DNA of 64,000 nt from Brachybacterium halotolerans (GTDB taxonomy: Bacteria; Actinomycetota; Actinomycetes; Actinomycetales; Dermabacteraceae), in the NCBI RefSeq assembly GCF_016623465.1, contig NZ_JAEDAJ010000006.1, positions 1 to 64,000 of the forward strand, in the 5' to 3' direction. Both the position numbers and the translations under genes were made by a program. Below, one piece after another: positions 53,273 through 62,487 of this stretch (positions within the stretch are counted from its first letter, which is position 1; every line of letters begins with the position of its first letter). A model generated the notes under the pieces. The model saw only the letters and a list, made by a program, of their open reading frames with translations. It was not told the origin of the DNA and ran no database searches.

Positions 53273-56208
53273 CCGTCCTCCGCCTCCTGGTGCAGATCGA
53301 TCTGGGAGCCCAGGCTGCGCAGGATGTCGAGGACCACCCCGATCACCACGAGGTACACCCCGATGTCGAACAGCAGCGCCGTGGGCAGGTGCACCTCGCC
53401 GAGCACGGGCATATGGATCACGGGCGTCGCGGTCGAGAACACGCTGCCGCCGAAGGCGACGGGCACCACGCCGGCGAGCACGGCCGTGGCCATGCCGACG
53501 CCCAGCACGAGGCCCGCCTGGACGGGAGCGGCCTCGGAGAGCTCGTAGCGGCCGCCCGCGATGTAGCGCAGGGTCAGCGCGATGCCCGCGACCAGCCCGC
53601 CCGCGAAGCCGCCGCCGGGATGGTTGTGCCCGGCCATCAGCAGGTACACCGAGAACATCATCATCAGCGGGAACGACAGCCGGGTGACGACCTCGAGGAC
53701 CACCATGCGCCGCTGCGGGGCCAGGGTGCGCCCGGCCGAGAGCCACGTGCGCCAGCGGTTGCCGGCCACGTCCTCGGGCCGGGTGTCGAACTCCAGGAGG
53801 TTGCGCGGCAGCTCCTCGTCGACCCGCCGGTTCCAGATGGTCCGGCCGGACCCCAGGCTGCTCACGCGCGAGATCGCCTGCTCGCGGCGGGTCACGAAGA
53901 TCAGGGAGGCGACGCCCGTGGCGACCACGAGCAGCACGGAGATCTCGCCGAAGGTGTCCCACACGCGGGCGTCCACGAGGGTCACGTTGACGACGTTGTG
54001 GCCGCCGCCGATCGTGTACGCGGCCTCGATGAGGTCCTTGCCCAGCGGCGACTGGGTGCGCGCGGCCGCGGCGTAGACGGCGACGCCGCACATGGCGGCG
54101 GCGGTGCCGATCGCGATCGCCCAGCGCACCCAGCGGTCCAGGTCCAGCGGCCGGCGCGAGAAGTACACGGGCAGGCGGCGCAGGGCGAGCACCAGCACGA
54201 CCGTCATCATCGTCTCCACGAGCACCTGCGTCATGGCGACGTCCGGCGCACCGGCGAGCAGGAAGTACACGGCCACGACGTACCCGGTGACGGTGATGAG
54301 GAAGACCGCGCGCAGGCGCCGACGGGCCCGGGCCGCGCCGATCGCGGCGACGGCCGCGACCACGAGCAGCAGGATCTCGACGGGGGTCACGAAGGGCACG
54401 AGGTTGTCCGGCACCGGGTTCTGCCAGATCAGGATGGGGGCGGCGAGCGCGATCGTCACCACGAGCATCGTGCCCAGGGTGAAGGGGAGCGAGCCCCTCT
54501 GGTAGAGCGGGGTGACGAGGATGGCGAGGCCGTCGACCGCGCGCATGATCGCGCGGAAGCCGCGCTCGGCGTCGAGCAGCACCCCGATCCGGTGCTCGCT
54601 CCAGCGCTGCGGGGAGACGGCGCGCTGGAGGCGCTCGAGCGGGCGCGCGAGGACGACGAGGACGGCGCCGAGTCCGAGGGCGAGAGCGCTGAGCGCGAGC
54701 GGCACGCCCACGTGCGGGAGCATTGTGAGGTGCACTGCCCCGTGCTCCGCGTGCTCCCCCAGCGCGGGGACCGTCTCGGAGAAGCCGCGGAGCACCTGCT
54801 CGAACGGATGGCTCGCGAGCGGCAGGGCCAGTCCGGCGACGACGATCACCGCGGGCGGCGCCCAGAAGCCCCAGGGGATCCGCACGGCCCGCACGGGCGG
54901 CGCGCCGCCGGCCCGGCCGAAGGCGCCGACGACGAAGCGCCAGGAGTACGCGACGGTGAGGATCGAGCCCGCGACCAGGGCGATCAGCAGCGCCCTCTGG
55001 CCGGTCCCGCCCTCCCAGAGCGCCGTGAAGATGGCCTCCTTGGCGACGAAGCCCAGCAGCGGCGGGACCGCCGCCATGGAGGCCGCGGAGAGCACGCCGA
55101 TCACGGCGACCACGGGCGCGACCCGCCAGACCCCTGAGAGCATGCGCAGGTCACGGGTGCCGAACTTCTTGTCGATGATGCCGACGACCATGAACAGCGG
55201 CGCCTTGAAGGCGGCGTGGGCGATCAGCATCGCCGTCGCGGCGAGGGCCGCATCGGGCGTGGCGAGGCCCGCGACGGCCATCAGGAAGCCGAGCTGGGAG
55301 ACCGTCCCGTAGGCCAGCAGCAGCTTGATGTCGGTCTGGCGCAGGGCGCGCCACCCGCCCAGCAGCATCGTCGCCGCGCCGAGCACCGCGATCACCGTCC
55401 CCACGGAGGGGACGTGCGCGATCGCCGGGTCGAGCCGCAGCACCATGTAGACGCCCGCCTTCACCATCGCCGCCGCATGCAGGTAGGCGGAGACGGGCGT
55501 GGGGGCGGCCATCGCCCCGGGAAGCCAGAAGTGCGTGGGGATCAGCGCCGACTTGCTCGCGGCCCCAGCGGTGATCAGCAGCAGGGCGGTCACGAGGAAC
55601 GCATCGGGAGCATGCCACATGGGGTCCGCGACGATCCCGGCGAGGCTCAGCGTGCCCGCGCGCTCGCCGAGCATGAGCAGGCCGACGAACATCGCGAGGC
55701 CGCCGGCGGTCGTCGAGATCAGCGCGTTGATCGCGGCGCGGCGCGAGGCCTGCTTCTCGGCGTAGTGGCCGATGAGCAGGTACGAGAAGATCGTGGTGAG
55801 CTCCCAGAAGACGAACATCACCATGACGTCGTCGGCCAGGACCAGTCCCACCATCGCCCCGGCGAAGGCGGTGAGCACGCCCGCGAAGCGTCCCAGCCCC
55901 GGCTCCGTGTCCTTGAAGTAGCGGGCGCAGTAGAGCAGCACGAGGGTGCCGACCCCCGTGGCCAGCAGCGCCATCACCCAGCTGAGCGTGTCGAGCCGGA
56001 AGGTCAGGGAGATCCCGAGCTGCGGGATCCAGGGGACGGACTCGACGCGGGGCTCCTCGGCGAGGTGCGCCGGGGACATGCTCGCGAGCCAGACGGCGCT
56101 GAGCGCCGGGACCACGGCCAGCGGGTAGAACGCGTTGCGCCCGATCGCGCGCACCGCAACCGGGCCCAGGAGGGCGGCTGCGAGGTGGGCGATGAGCACA
56201 AGGAGCAC
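53269..56208 (-). CDS. mnhA: Mrp antiporter subunit A fused to B
   Basis: 979 residues, about 20 helices. MnhA/NuoL-like N half: TFRLDTLSWVMALLATGVG, DDVMVMFVFWELTTIFSYLL, KSALIPTHFWLPGAMAAPTP; C-terminal part (from about 760) carries MnhB-like helices and YLLMAGHNHPGGGFAGGLVAG. No separate mnhB gene. GTG at 56208 with GGAG close upstream. First gene of the operon mnhA-C-D-E-F-G. Confidence 0.95.
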   Translation of the reverse strand: MLLVLIAHLAAALLGPVAVRAIGRNAFYPLAVVPALSAVWLASMSPAHLAEEPRVESVPWIPQLGISLTFRLDTLSWVMALLATGVGTLVLLYCARYFKDTEPGLGRFAGVLTAFAGAMVGLVLADDVMVMFVFWELTTIFSYLLIGHYAEKQASRRAAINALISTTAGGLAMFVGLLMLGERAGTLSLAGIVADPMWHAPDAFLVTALLLITAGAASKSALIPTHFWLPGAMAAPTPVSAYLHAAAMVKAGVYMVLRLDPAIAHVPSVGTVIAVLGAATMLLGGWRALRQTDIKLLLAYGTVSQLGFLMAVAGLATPDAALAATAMLIAHAAFKAPLFMVVGIIDKKFGTRDLRMLSGVWRVAPVVAVIGVLSAASMAAVPPLLGFVAKEAIFTALWEGGTGQRALLIALVAGSILTVAYSWRFVVGAFGRAGGAPPVRAVRIPWGFWAPPAVIVVAGLALPLASHPFEQVLRGFSETVPALGEHAEHGAVHLTMLPHVGVPLALSALALGLGAVLVVLARPLERLQRAVSPQRWSEHRIGVLLDAERGFRAIMRAVDGLAILVTPLYQRGSLPFTLGTMLVVTIALAAPILIWQNPVPDNLVPFVTPVEILLLVVAAVAAIGAARARRRLRAVFLITVTGYVVAVYFLLAGAPDVAMTQVLVETMMTVVLVLALRRLPVYFSRRPLDLDRWVRWAIAIGTAAAMCGVAVYAAAARTQSPLGKDLIEAAYTIGGGHNVVNVTLVDARVWDTFGEISVLLVVATGVASLIFVTRREQAISRVSSLGSGRTIWNRRVDEELPRNLLEFDTRPEDVAGNRWRTWLSAGRTLAPQRRMVVLEVVTRLSFPLMMMFSVYLLMAGHNHPGGGFAGGLVAGIALTLRYIAGGRYELSEAAPVQAGLVLGVGMATAVLAGVVPVAFGGSVFSTATPVIHMPVLGEVHLPTALLFDIGVYLVVIGVVLDILRSLGSQIDLHQEAEDG

Positions 56209-56356
56209 ACGCTCTCCGTCCGTGGTGGGGGCGGGGGATCATGAACATTTTATCTGCTCGCCCTGGGGCGGCGCTGGGCCTTCGGATGTCGGGCATCTTG
56301 CACCGATCCGCCGACGGATCGGGAATACGGCGCGGCGCGCGCCCTAGAGTGCTCCC

Positions 56357-57823
56357 ATGGCCTCCCCCACCGCCGGGTCCGACTCCCCCGGGCCGTCCGG
56401 GCCCGCCTCCTCCGCGCACTCCCCTGCGCACTCGTCCCCCGCCTCCCCCGCGCGCGGGGGACGCCGGGCGAAGGTCTCCTTCGCTCTCTGGGACGGCGGC
56501 ATGTCCGCCTTCAGCTCCGTGATCCTCACCTTCGTGTTCGCGACCTACGTGACGAACGCGGTCGCGACCGAGGGCGCCGTGGGCGCGGACGCCCTGAAGG
56601 CCGCCCAGGACCACGGCTCCCAGGTCCTCACGTCATGGCAGGCTGTGGGCGCGGTCGCGATCGCTCTGCTCGCGCCGCTGCTGGGGAACCTCGCCGACTC
56701 CGGCGGAGCCCGCAACACCCTGCTGCGCGTGACGACCCTCGCGACCGTGGTGACCGTGGCGCTGATGCCGCTGATCGCCCGGGACCCGGCCTTCCTCACC
56801 CTGGGCGCGGCGCTGATCGCCCTGGGGGTGGTGTTCTCCGAGCTCGCCGGGGTGTTCGTGAACTCCGTGCTGCCGGAGATCTCGACGCCCGCGGACCGCG
56901 GCCGCGTCTCGGGCACCGCATGGGCGGTCGGCTACTGGGGATCGATCGTCTGCCTGGGCCTGGTCCTCGTGCTGTTCGTGATGCCGGGGACGGGGATCCT
57001 CGGGATCACCGGGGACGAGGGCTGGAACCTGCGGGCGATCCCGGTGTTCGTCGCCGTCTGGATCCTGCTGGGCACCCTCCCGCTCATGCTGTGGGCGCCG
57101 CGGCACCATGGGAGGGCCGAGCTCGAGGGCCGGATCCCGGCCGCCGCCCGCTGGACCCCGTGGCAGGGCTACGCGACCATCGTGCGCCGCGTGGTCCGGG
57201 CCTTCCGCGAGGAGCCCGTGACCCTCGCCTACCTCGTCGCCTCCGCGATCTACCGGGACGGCCTCGGCGCGGTCTTCTCCGTGGCCGGTGTCCTCGCGGC
57301 CAACGCCTACGGCTTCTCGACCGTGCAGGTGATCGTGTTCGGGATCGCCGCGAACCTCGTCGCCGGGATCGGCGTCTTCGTGGGCGGCCGGATCGACGAC
57401 CGCGCGGGCTCGCGGGCCGTGATCATCGCGGGCTGCGCGGCGATCGTGGTGCTGGGCCTGGTGGTCCTCGCGATCGACGCGCCGATCGTGTTCTGGGTCG
57501 CGGGGCTCGCGATCTGCCTCTTCGTCGGCCCCGTGCAGTCCTCCTCGCGGAACCTGCTCACGCGGCTCTCGGCGCCCGGGCACGAGACGGAGAACTTCGG
57601 CCTCTACGCGACCACCGGACGCGCGCTCGGCTTCCTCGGCACCGCGGCGTTCTCGCTCACCGTGTGGCTGTTCCACGACACCCGCATGGGGATCCTCGGG
57701 ATCATCGTCGTGATCGCGCTCGGTCTGATCGCCTTCGTGCCGATCCGGCTCGGTGCGGCGGGGCGCGCGGGCGACCTCGCGCCGGCCGCTCAGCCGTCGA
57801 CGAGCGTGACCTCGAAGGAGTAG
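56357..57823 (+). CDS. MFS transporter, Atg22/UMF1-like
   Basis: 488 residues. After a 35-residue Pro/Ser head come 12 helices; FALWDGGMSAFSSVILTFVFA at the start and GPVQSSSRNLLTRLSAPG are typical of the vacuole-effluxer-like UMF1 group. Substrate unknown. Convergent with the GntR gene, whose stop overlaps by 34 bases. Confidence 0.88.
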   Translation: MASPTAGSDSPGPSGPASSAHSPAHSSPASPARGGRRAKVSFALWDGGMSAFSSVILTFVFATYVTNAVATEGAVGADALKAAQDHGSQVLTSWQAVGAVAIALLAPLLGNLADSGGARNTLLRVTTLATVVTVALMPLIARDPAFLTLGAALIALGVVFSELAGVFVNSVLPEISTPADRGRVSGTAWAVGYWGSIVCLGLVLVLFVMPGTGILGITGDEGWNLRAIPVFVAVWILLGTLPLMLWAPRHHGRAELEGRIPAAARWTPWQGYATIVRRVVRAFREEPVTLAYLVASAIYRDGLGAVFSVAGVLAANAYGFSTVQVIVFGIAANLVAGIGVFVGGRIDDRAGSRAVIIAGCAAIVVLGLVVLAIDAPIVFWVAGLAICLFVGPVQSSSRNLLTRLSAPGHETENFGLYATTGRALGFLGTAAFSLTVWLFHDTRMGILGIIVVIALGLIAFVPIRLGAAGRAGDLAPAAQPSTSVTSKE

Positions 57824-58545
57824 CGCGAGGCGCGGTAGACGTGGTGGCCGTACTCGATGACGGCGCCGTCGTTCGCGAAGGACTTGCGGTCCATGGTCAG
57901 CAGCGCCGCCCCGACGGTCTCCCCCAGCAGGGCCGCGTTCTCCTCGTCGGCCGTGATCGCGCCGATCCTCTGATGGCCCACGGCCGTGGCGATCCCGCGC
58001 TCCCGCAGCGCCGCGTACAGGCCCTTCTCGAGCAGGTCCTCGCGGCTGGGGGCGATGCGCTCGGGCAGGGTGTTGCGCATGACGGCCAGCGGCTCGTCGT
58101 CCGCATAGCGCACGCGCATGAGGTCCAGGACGAGCTCCCCGGTGTCCAGCAGCAGACGCCCCGCCGCCTCGGCCGTCGGCCGTCCGATCCGGTACTCGAG
58201 GACCTCGGTGCGCGGATGCTTGCCCTCGCGCGCGAGGTCGTCGTACAGGGACGTGAGCGCCACCGGACGGTTCACCTGGGACTCGACGACCTGGGTGCCC
58301 ACCCCGCGCTTGCGCACGAGCAGCCCCTTGTCCACGAGCTCCTGGATGCCCTGGCGGACCGTGGGGCGCGAGAGGCCGAGGCGGCCGGCGAGCTGCAGCT
58401 CGTTCTCGATGCGCGAGCCCGGCACCAGGGTGCCCTCGCGGATCGCACCCTCGATGGCCGCGGAGAGCTGGAGGTACAGCGGTGTGGAGGAGCCGCGCTC
58501 GATGGGGATGCTGAGCTCGGTGGGGCGGGCGGGATCCGCGGTCAT
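57790..58545 (-). CDS. GntR-family regulator of the iol cluster
   Basis: 251 residues. N-terminal winged HTH (PLYLQLSAAIEGAIREGTLV, then LQLAGRLGLSRPTVRQGIQ) and a UTRA ligand-binding domain (from about 95; GRPTAEAAGRLLLDTGELVL, YGHHVYRASRYSFEVTLV). Sits at the end of the inositol operon, 129 bases after iolT, with its own operator-like site upstream. Likely iol repressor; effector unproven. Confidence 0.85.
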   Translation of the reverse strand: MTADPARPTELSIPIERGSSTPLYLQLSAAIEGAIREGTLVPGSRIENELQLAGRLGLSRPTVRQGIQELVDKGLLVRKRGVGTQVVESQVNRPVALTSLYDDLAREGKHPRTEVLEYRIGRPTAEAAGRLLLDTGELVLDLMRVRYADDEPLAVMRNTLPERIAPSREDLLEKGLYAALRERGIATAVGHQRIGAITADEENAALLGETVGAALLTMDRKSFANDGAVIEYGHHVYRASRYSFEVTLVDG

Positions 58546-58581
58546 GGACGTCTCCTCCTCGGGCGCGGCTGCGACGCCGCG

Positions 58582-58601
58582 TGTCCGGACAAATGTACAC
58601 A
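58582..58601. promoter_or_regulatory. IolR-like operator between iolT and gntR
   Basis: TGTCCGGACA is a perfect palindrome (58582-58591), and TGTACA follows at 58594-58599. The 10-mer agrees at nine positions with KGWCHTRACA, the motif I recall for Corynebacterium IolR. It lies 37 bases before the gntR start. Confidence 0.5.
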
Positions 58602-58674
58602 GGGGTGCGGCGCCGCGGCGGGGTCGGGGTCGTCCGGGTCCCGGTCCCCGCCGCGGCCTCCGCGTGCCCGCGAG

Positions 58675-60288
58675 TCATTCCCCGTGGGCGGCCTGGTAGC
58701 GCTCCTCGAACTCCTCGAGCGAGACCCCGCGGGTCTCGGGGACGACGCGCCAGTAGAACAGGAAGGCGATGACGTTGATGATCGCGAAGAGCAGGTACGT
58801 CTTCGCGCCGCCGAGCCCGGCCATCATCGAGGGGAACACCGCCGCGACGATGCCGTTGAACAGCCACAGCATGCCCACGGAGATGCCCTGGGCGCCGCCG
58901 CGGATCTTCGCGGGGAAGATCTCCGCGAGCAGCACCCAGGTGACGGTGCCGGCCTGCTTGGCGAAGACGAACAGGGAGACCACCACGAGGATCAGCCACG
59001 GCACGAGCGTGGGGATGGTGTCCGCGATCGACCCGTCGGCGCTCATGTGGGGCTCGACCCCGAAGTGGAAGAGCGCGGCGAGCGCGAACAGGGCGATCGC
59101 GACGCCGAGCTCCTGTGCCATGCCCACGTGCCGGCGGGCGAAGCGGTAGACGACGTACAGCCCGACCGCCGAGCCGACGGCGGAGACGGCGCCCGTGACG
59201 ACGTTCAGGGTGATCGCGTCGGCCGTGGAGAAGCCGGCCGCGCCGAGGATCGTGGGCATGTACCACATGGCCGTGTTGATGCCCGTGAGCTGGTCGAAGA
59301 TCCCCAGCATGATGCCGATGAGGATGAGGCGGCGGGCCCAGCGGCGCCGGAAGCCCTGCCGCAGCGTCCACTCGACCTGCTGCGCCTGCTTCTCCTCGAG
59401 CTCGACCATCTCGACGACCTCGTCGGCGACGTCGTCCTTGGCGGGGTCGCGCAGGGTCTTGAGGGTCTCGATGACCTCGTAGTACTGCTTGTTCGCGGCG
59501 AACCAGCGGGGCGACTCCGGCATCACGCGCATGCCCACCCAGAGCACGATCGCGGGGATCGTGGCGAGCACGAGCATCCACCGCCAGGCCTCGCCGTTGC
59601 CGCTCGAGACCACCACGCCCTCGATGTGCTGGAGCACGTCCCAGGACACGGTCTGCCCCGACCGGTAGGTGCCGGAGGGGTCGTTCTCGACGACGGCCTG
59701 CGGGGCCGAGTGCATGTGGGCGATGACGGCGTTCAGCGAGTAGGCGACGAACTGGCCGAAGACGATCATGAACTGGTCGACCGCCACGAGCGGCCCGCGG
59801 ATCCGCTTGGGCGCGGCCTCGGCGAGGTACAGCGGGACGGTCGAGGAGGCGCCGCCGACGGCCATGCCGAGGATGAAGCGGAAGGGCGCGATCACCGCGA
59901 CGCTCGGGGCGAGCGTGCAGCCCAGCGTGCCGACGACGAACAGGATCGCCAGCAGCATGATCGCCCGGCGACGGCCGATGCGGTCGTTGAGCTGCCCGCC
60001 CAGCAGCGCGCCCGCGGCCGCGCCGAAGGCGAGCAGCGAGGTGACCAGGCCCTCCTCCGCGGCGCTCAGTCCCAGGCCGCCGGCGGCGGTGGGCAGGTGC
60101 ATGTACGGCAGGGCGCCCGCGATGACGCCGGTGTCGTAGCCGAACAGCAGGGAGCCCATGGTCGCGATGGCCGCGATCAGCAGCGGTCCGCGGCGACGGC
60201 CGGAGGCGGAGATCCGCGAGACCAGGGTCGGGATCTCGCCGGTGGACGGGACATGCCCGTCGGGCAGCTCGGAGCGGGGTGAAGACAT
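58675..60288 (-). CDS. iolT: Sugar-porter family inositol transporter
   Basis: 537 residues, 12 helices. Sugar transporter signatures: LFGYDTGVIAGAL, LNDRIGRRRAIMLL, PESPRWFAANKQYYE, FDQLTGINTAMWYMPTIL and the end VPETRGVSLEEFE. Proton-coupled uptake; inositol as substrate rests on the iol neighbours. Starts 73 bases beyond the iolG stop. Confidence 0.88.
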   Translation of the reverse strand: MSSPRSELPDGHVPSTGEIPTLVSRISASGRRRGPLLIAAIATMGSLLFGYDTGVIAGALPYMHLPTAAGGLGLSAAEEGLVTSLLAFGAAAGALLGGQLNDRIGRRRAIMLLAILFVVGTLGCTLAPSVAVIAPFRFILGMAVGGASSTVPLYLAEAAPKRIRGPLVAVDQFMIVFGQFVAYSLNAVIAHMHSAPQAVVENDPSGTYRSGQTVSWDVLQHIEGVVVSSGNGEAWRWMLVLATIPAIVLWVGMRVMPESPRWFAANKQYYEVIETLKTLRDPAKDDVADEVVEMVELEEKQAQQVEWTLRQGFRRRWARRLILIGIMLGIFDQLTGINTAMWYMPTILGAAGFSTADAITLNVVTGAVSAVGSAVGLYVVYRFARRHVGMAQELGVAIALFALAALFHFGVEPHMSADGSIADTIPTLVPWLILVVVSLFVFAKQAGTVTWVLLAEIFPAKIRGGAQGISVGMLWLFNGIVAAVFPSMMAGLGGAKTYLLFAIINVIAFLFYWRVVPETRGVSLEEFEERYQAAHGE

Positions 60289-60361
60289 CGTCGTCCTCCT
60301 GGGACAGATCGGATCGGGCGGGCCCGACGGGGCGCGTCCGGTGGGGCGCGCCCCGTGGGGC

Positions 60362-61408
60362 TCAGGGGCGCTCGCGCGTGTCGACGGGGACGAACCCGTC
60401 CGCGGTCAGCGCCTTCTCGGCGGCCTCGCACGCGGCGGCGGCGAGGTAGCCGTCCCAGGCGCGGGCCGAGCGATCGGCGACGTTGGTGCCGGCGGCGACG
60501 GCCGCGACCCAGGCCTGGACCTCGGCGTCGTACGCGTCGATGAAGCGGGGGCGGAAGTCCCCGGGGATCTCCCCTCCCCACCGCGAGCCCTCGAGGTGGG
60601 TGGTGACGCGGCCGGACTCCTGGCCGATGGTGGCGATGCCCTTCGAGCCCAGCACCTCGGTGCGCACCTCGTAGCCCGAGGCGGTGTTGACGTAGAGCTC
60701 GTCGGTGACGATGCGGCCGGACGCCGTGCGGAACAGCAGCAGCATCGGGTCGTGCTGGCCCTCGTCTGCCCGCGGGCCGGGGACGGGCAGGATCGCCTGC
60801 ACCGCGGTGATCGGCTCGTCGAGGAAGTAGTGGATCGCGTCGACCTCGTGGACAGCGGAGTCGTAGACCATCATCGAGTCGACGAAGCCGGGCAGGGTGG
60901 TCGCGTTGCGGTGCTTGCAGTTCACGATGCTGATCTCGCCGAGCTCGCCCGAGGAGATCGCGTCGTGCAGCTCGGCGTACCCGCGGTCGAAGCGGCGCAT
61001 GAAGCCGAGCGAGAGGTACTGGCCGCCCGAGGCCTGCTCTGCCGCGACCACCTGGTAGGCGTCCTCGGGGTTCATCGCGAGCGGCTTCTCGCAGAGAACG
61101 GGCCTGCCGGCGTCGATGCAGGCGATCGCCTGGTCGCGGTGGAACTTCCCGGGGCTCGCGATGAGCACGGCGTCGACGTCGTCGGCGGCGATGAGCTCCT
61201 CGGGGGTGTCCACGACGCGCGCGCCGGGGACGGTGTCGGCGATCTCCTGGGCCTTGTCCGTGAAGTAGTCGGTCACGACGCTCACGCGCGCGCCCTTGAT
61301 GCGGTCGCGGATGCGGGTGACGTGGTCGGCGCCCATCTGGCCGACGCCGATGACGCCGACGCGGACGTCGGCCGGGAGGGATGCGGAGGTGCTGGGGGTG
61401 GTGCTCAT
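60362..61408 (-). CDS. iolG: myo-Inositol 2-dehydrogenase
   Basis: 348 residues. Gfo/Idh/MocA enzyme: VGVIGVGQMGADHVTRIRD, catalytic Lys in VLCEKPLAMNPED, and YDSAVHEVDAIHYFLDEPI with the conserved Asp and His. Oxidises myo-inositol to 2-keto-inositol. Follows iolB by 72 bases. Unlike the 27372 gene, all catalytic residues are present. Confidence 0.9.
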   Translation of the reverse strand: MSTTPSTSASLPADVRVGVIGVGQMGADHVTRIRDRIKGARVSVVTDYFTDKAQEIADTVPGARVVDTPEELIAADDVDAVLIASPGKFHRDQAIACIDAGRPVLCEKPLAMNPEDAYQVVAAEQASGGQYLSLGFMRRFDRGYAELHDAISSGELGEISIVNCKHRNATTLPGFVDSMMVYDSAVHEVDAIHYFLDEPITAVQAILPVPGPRADEGQHDPMLLLFRTASGRIVTDELYVNTASGYEVRTEVLGSKGIATIGQESGRVTTHLEGSRWGGEIPGDFRPRFIDAYDAEVQAWVAAVAAGTNVADRSARAWDGYLAAAACEAAEKALTADGFVPVDTRERP

Positions 61409-61480
61409 GGGGTCTCTCCTTCGAAACGGGACGGATGGGGGCGGCGCGGGACGGGCCGACGGGAGGCGCGGGACGGGCCG

Positions 61481-62386
61481 TCAGGCCCCGTCGGCGCCCT
61501 CGACGAGGCGCGGGTCGGGGCCGAGCTCGTCCCAGGTGCCGCGCACCCAGGTCTGGTCGGGGCGGTCGGTGATGTTCCAGGCCCGCTCGGCGCCGGGACC
61601 GGCCATCACGTTGAGGTAGTACATGGCGTGGCCGGGCGCCGCGGCGCACGGGCCGTGCCAGCCGTGGGGCACGAGCACGACGTCGCCGCTGCGGACCTCG
61701 ACGAGCACGTCGATCGGACGCTCGGGGTCGCTCGAGGTGGTCTGGTGGTAGCCGAAGCCGGGTCCGCCGTCGGGCGCGTCCTGGATCTCGTAGTAGTAGA
61801 TCTCCTCGAGCTCGGACTCGGGGCGCTCCGGGTCCTCCACCGTCTCGTCGTGCTTGTGGGCGGGGTAGCTCGACCAGTTGCCGCCGGGCGTGATGACCTC
61901 GCAGGCGATGATCGCGTCGCAGTCGTCGAAGGAGCCGACGGTGCCGAAGTTGCGCACCTGACGGGTCATGTTCCCGCCGCCGCGGATCTCCACGGGGACG
62001 TCCTGGGCGGCCACGCGGGCCGCGGGGTGGAAGGAGGTCGCGACCGCGATCGCGAGGGCGAAGCGGCCGCCCTGCTCGCTGCGCACCGTGAGGGTGGACT
62101 CGATGCCCGCGTAGGCCACGTCGGTCGCCGAGGCGAAGACGTCGCTGCGCCCGGCGAGCTCGAACTCGTGGTCGCCGTCGCGGTCGGAGACCTGCACGCT
62201 GCAGGAGCCGCTGAGCGGCACGACCATGATCTCGGTGCGGCCGGTGCCCAGGCGCGCGGAGCCTCCCGGCTCGAGCGCGAGGACGCGCAGTCCGGTGTGG
62301 ACCCAGTCCTCGCGCTCCCCGGGGTCGATGACGGTGTCGTAGGGGGCCTGCGCCGAGGTCCCCGCGGGGATGTGCAGCTCGCTCAT
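61481..62386 (-). CDS. iolB: 5-deoxy-glucuronate isomerase
   Basis: 301 residues. Bicupin: EIMVVPLSGSCSVQVSDRDG, then YPAHKHDETVEDPERPESE with conserved His, and EEIYYYEIQDAPDGGPGFGYHQ, HGWHGPCAAAPGHAMYYLNVMAG. Converts 5-deoxy-glucuronate to 2-deoxy-5-keto-gluconate. GAAAGGGCGAG precedes the ATG at 62386. Confidence 0.93.
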   Translation of the reverse strand: MSELHIPAGTSAQAPYDTVIDPGEREDWVHTGLRVLALEPGGSARLGTGRTEIMVVPLSGSCSVQVSDRDGDHEFELAGRSDVFASATDVAYAGIESTLTVRSEQGGRFALAIAVATSFHPAARVAAQDVPVEIRGGGNMTRQVRNFGTVGSFDDCDAIIACEVITPGGNWSSYPAHKHDETVEDPERPESELEEIYYYEIQDAPDGGPGFGYHQTTSSDPERPIDVLVEVRSGDVVLVPHGWHGPCAAAPGHAMYYLNVMAGPGAERAWNITDRPDQTWVRGTWDELGPDPRLVEGADGA

Positions 62387-62487
62387 GCTCTCGCCCTTTC
62401 GTCGGGGTGGGTGTTCTCGTGTCGATGCTCGTCGATGCCGTGGGCCCGGTTCGACGCCGTGCGCCCGGTGCCGCGGACGGCCGGGCA

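Noticed and set aside
49853-56244. Several long plus-strand open frames opposite the Mrp operon
   Set aside because: They show Arg/Asp/His-rich composition of antisense high-GC reading, while the minus-strand products are clear Mrp subunits.
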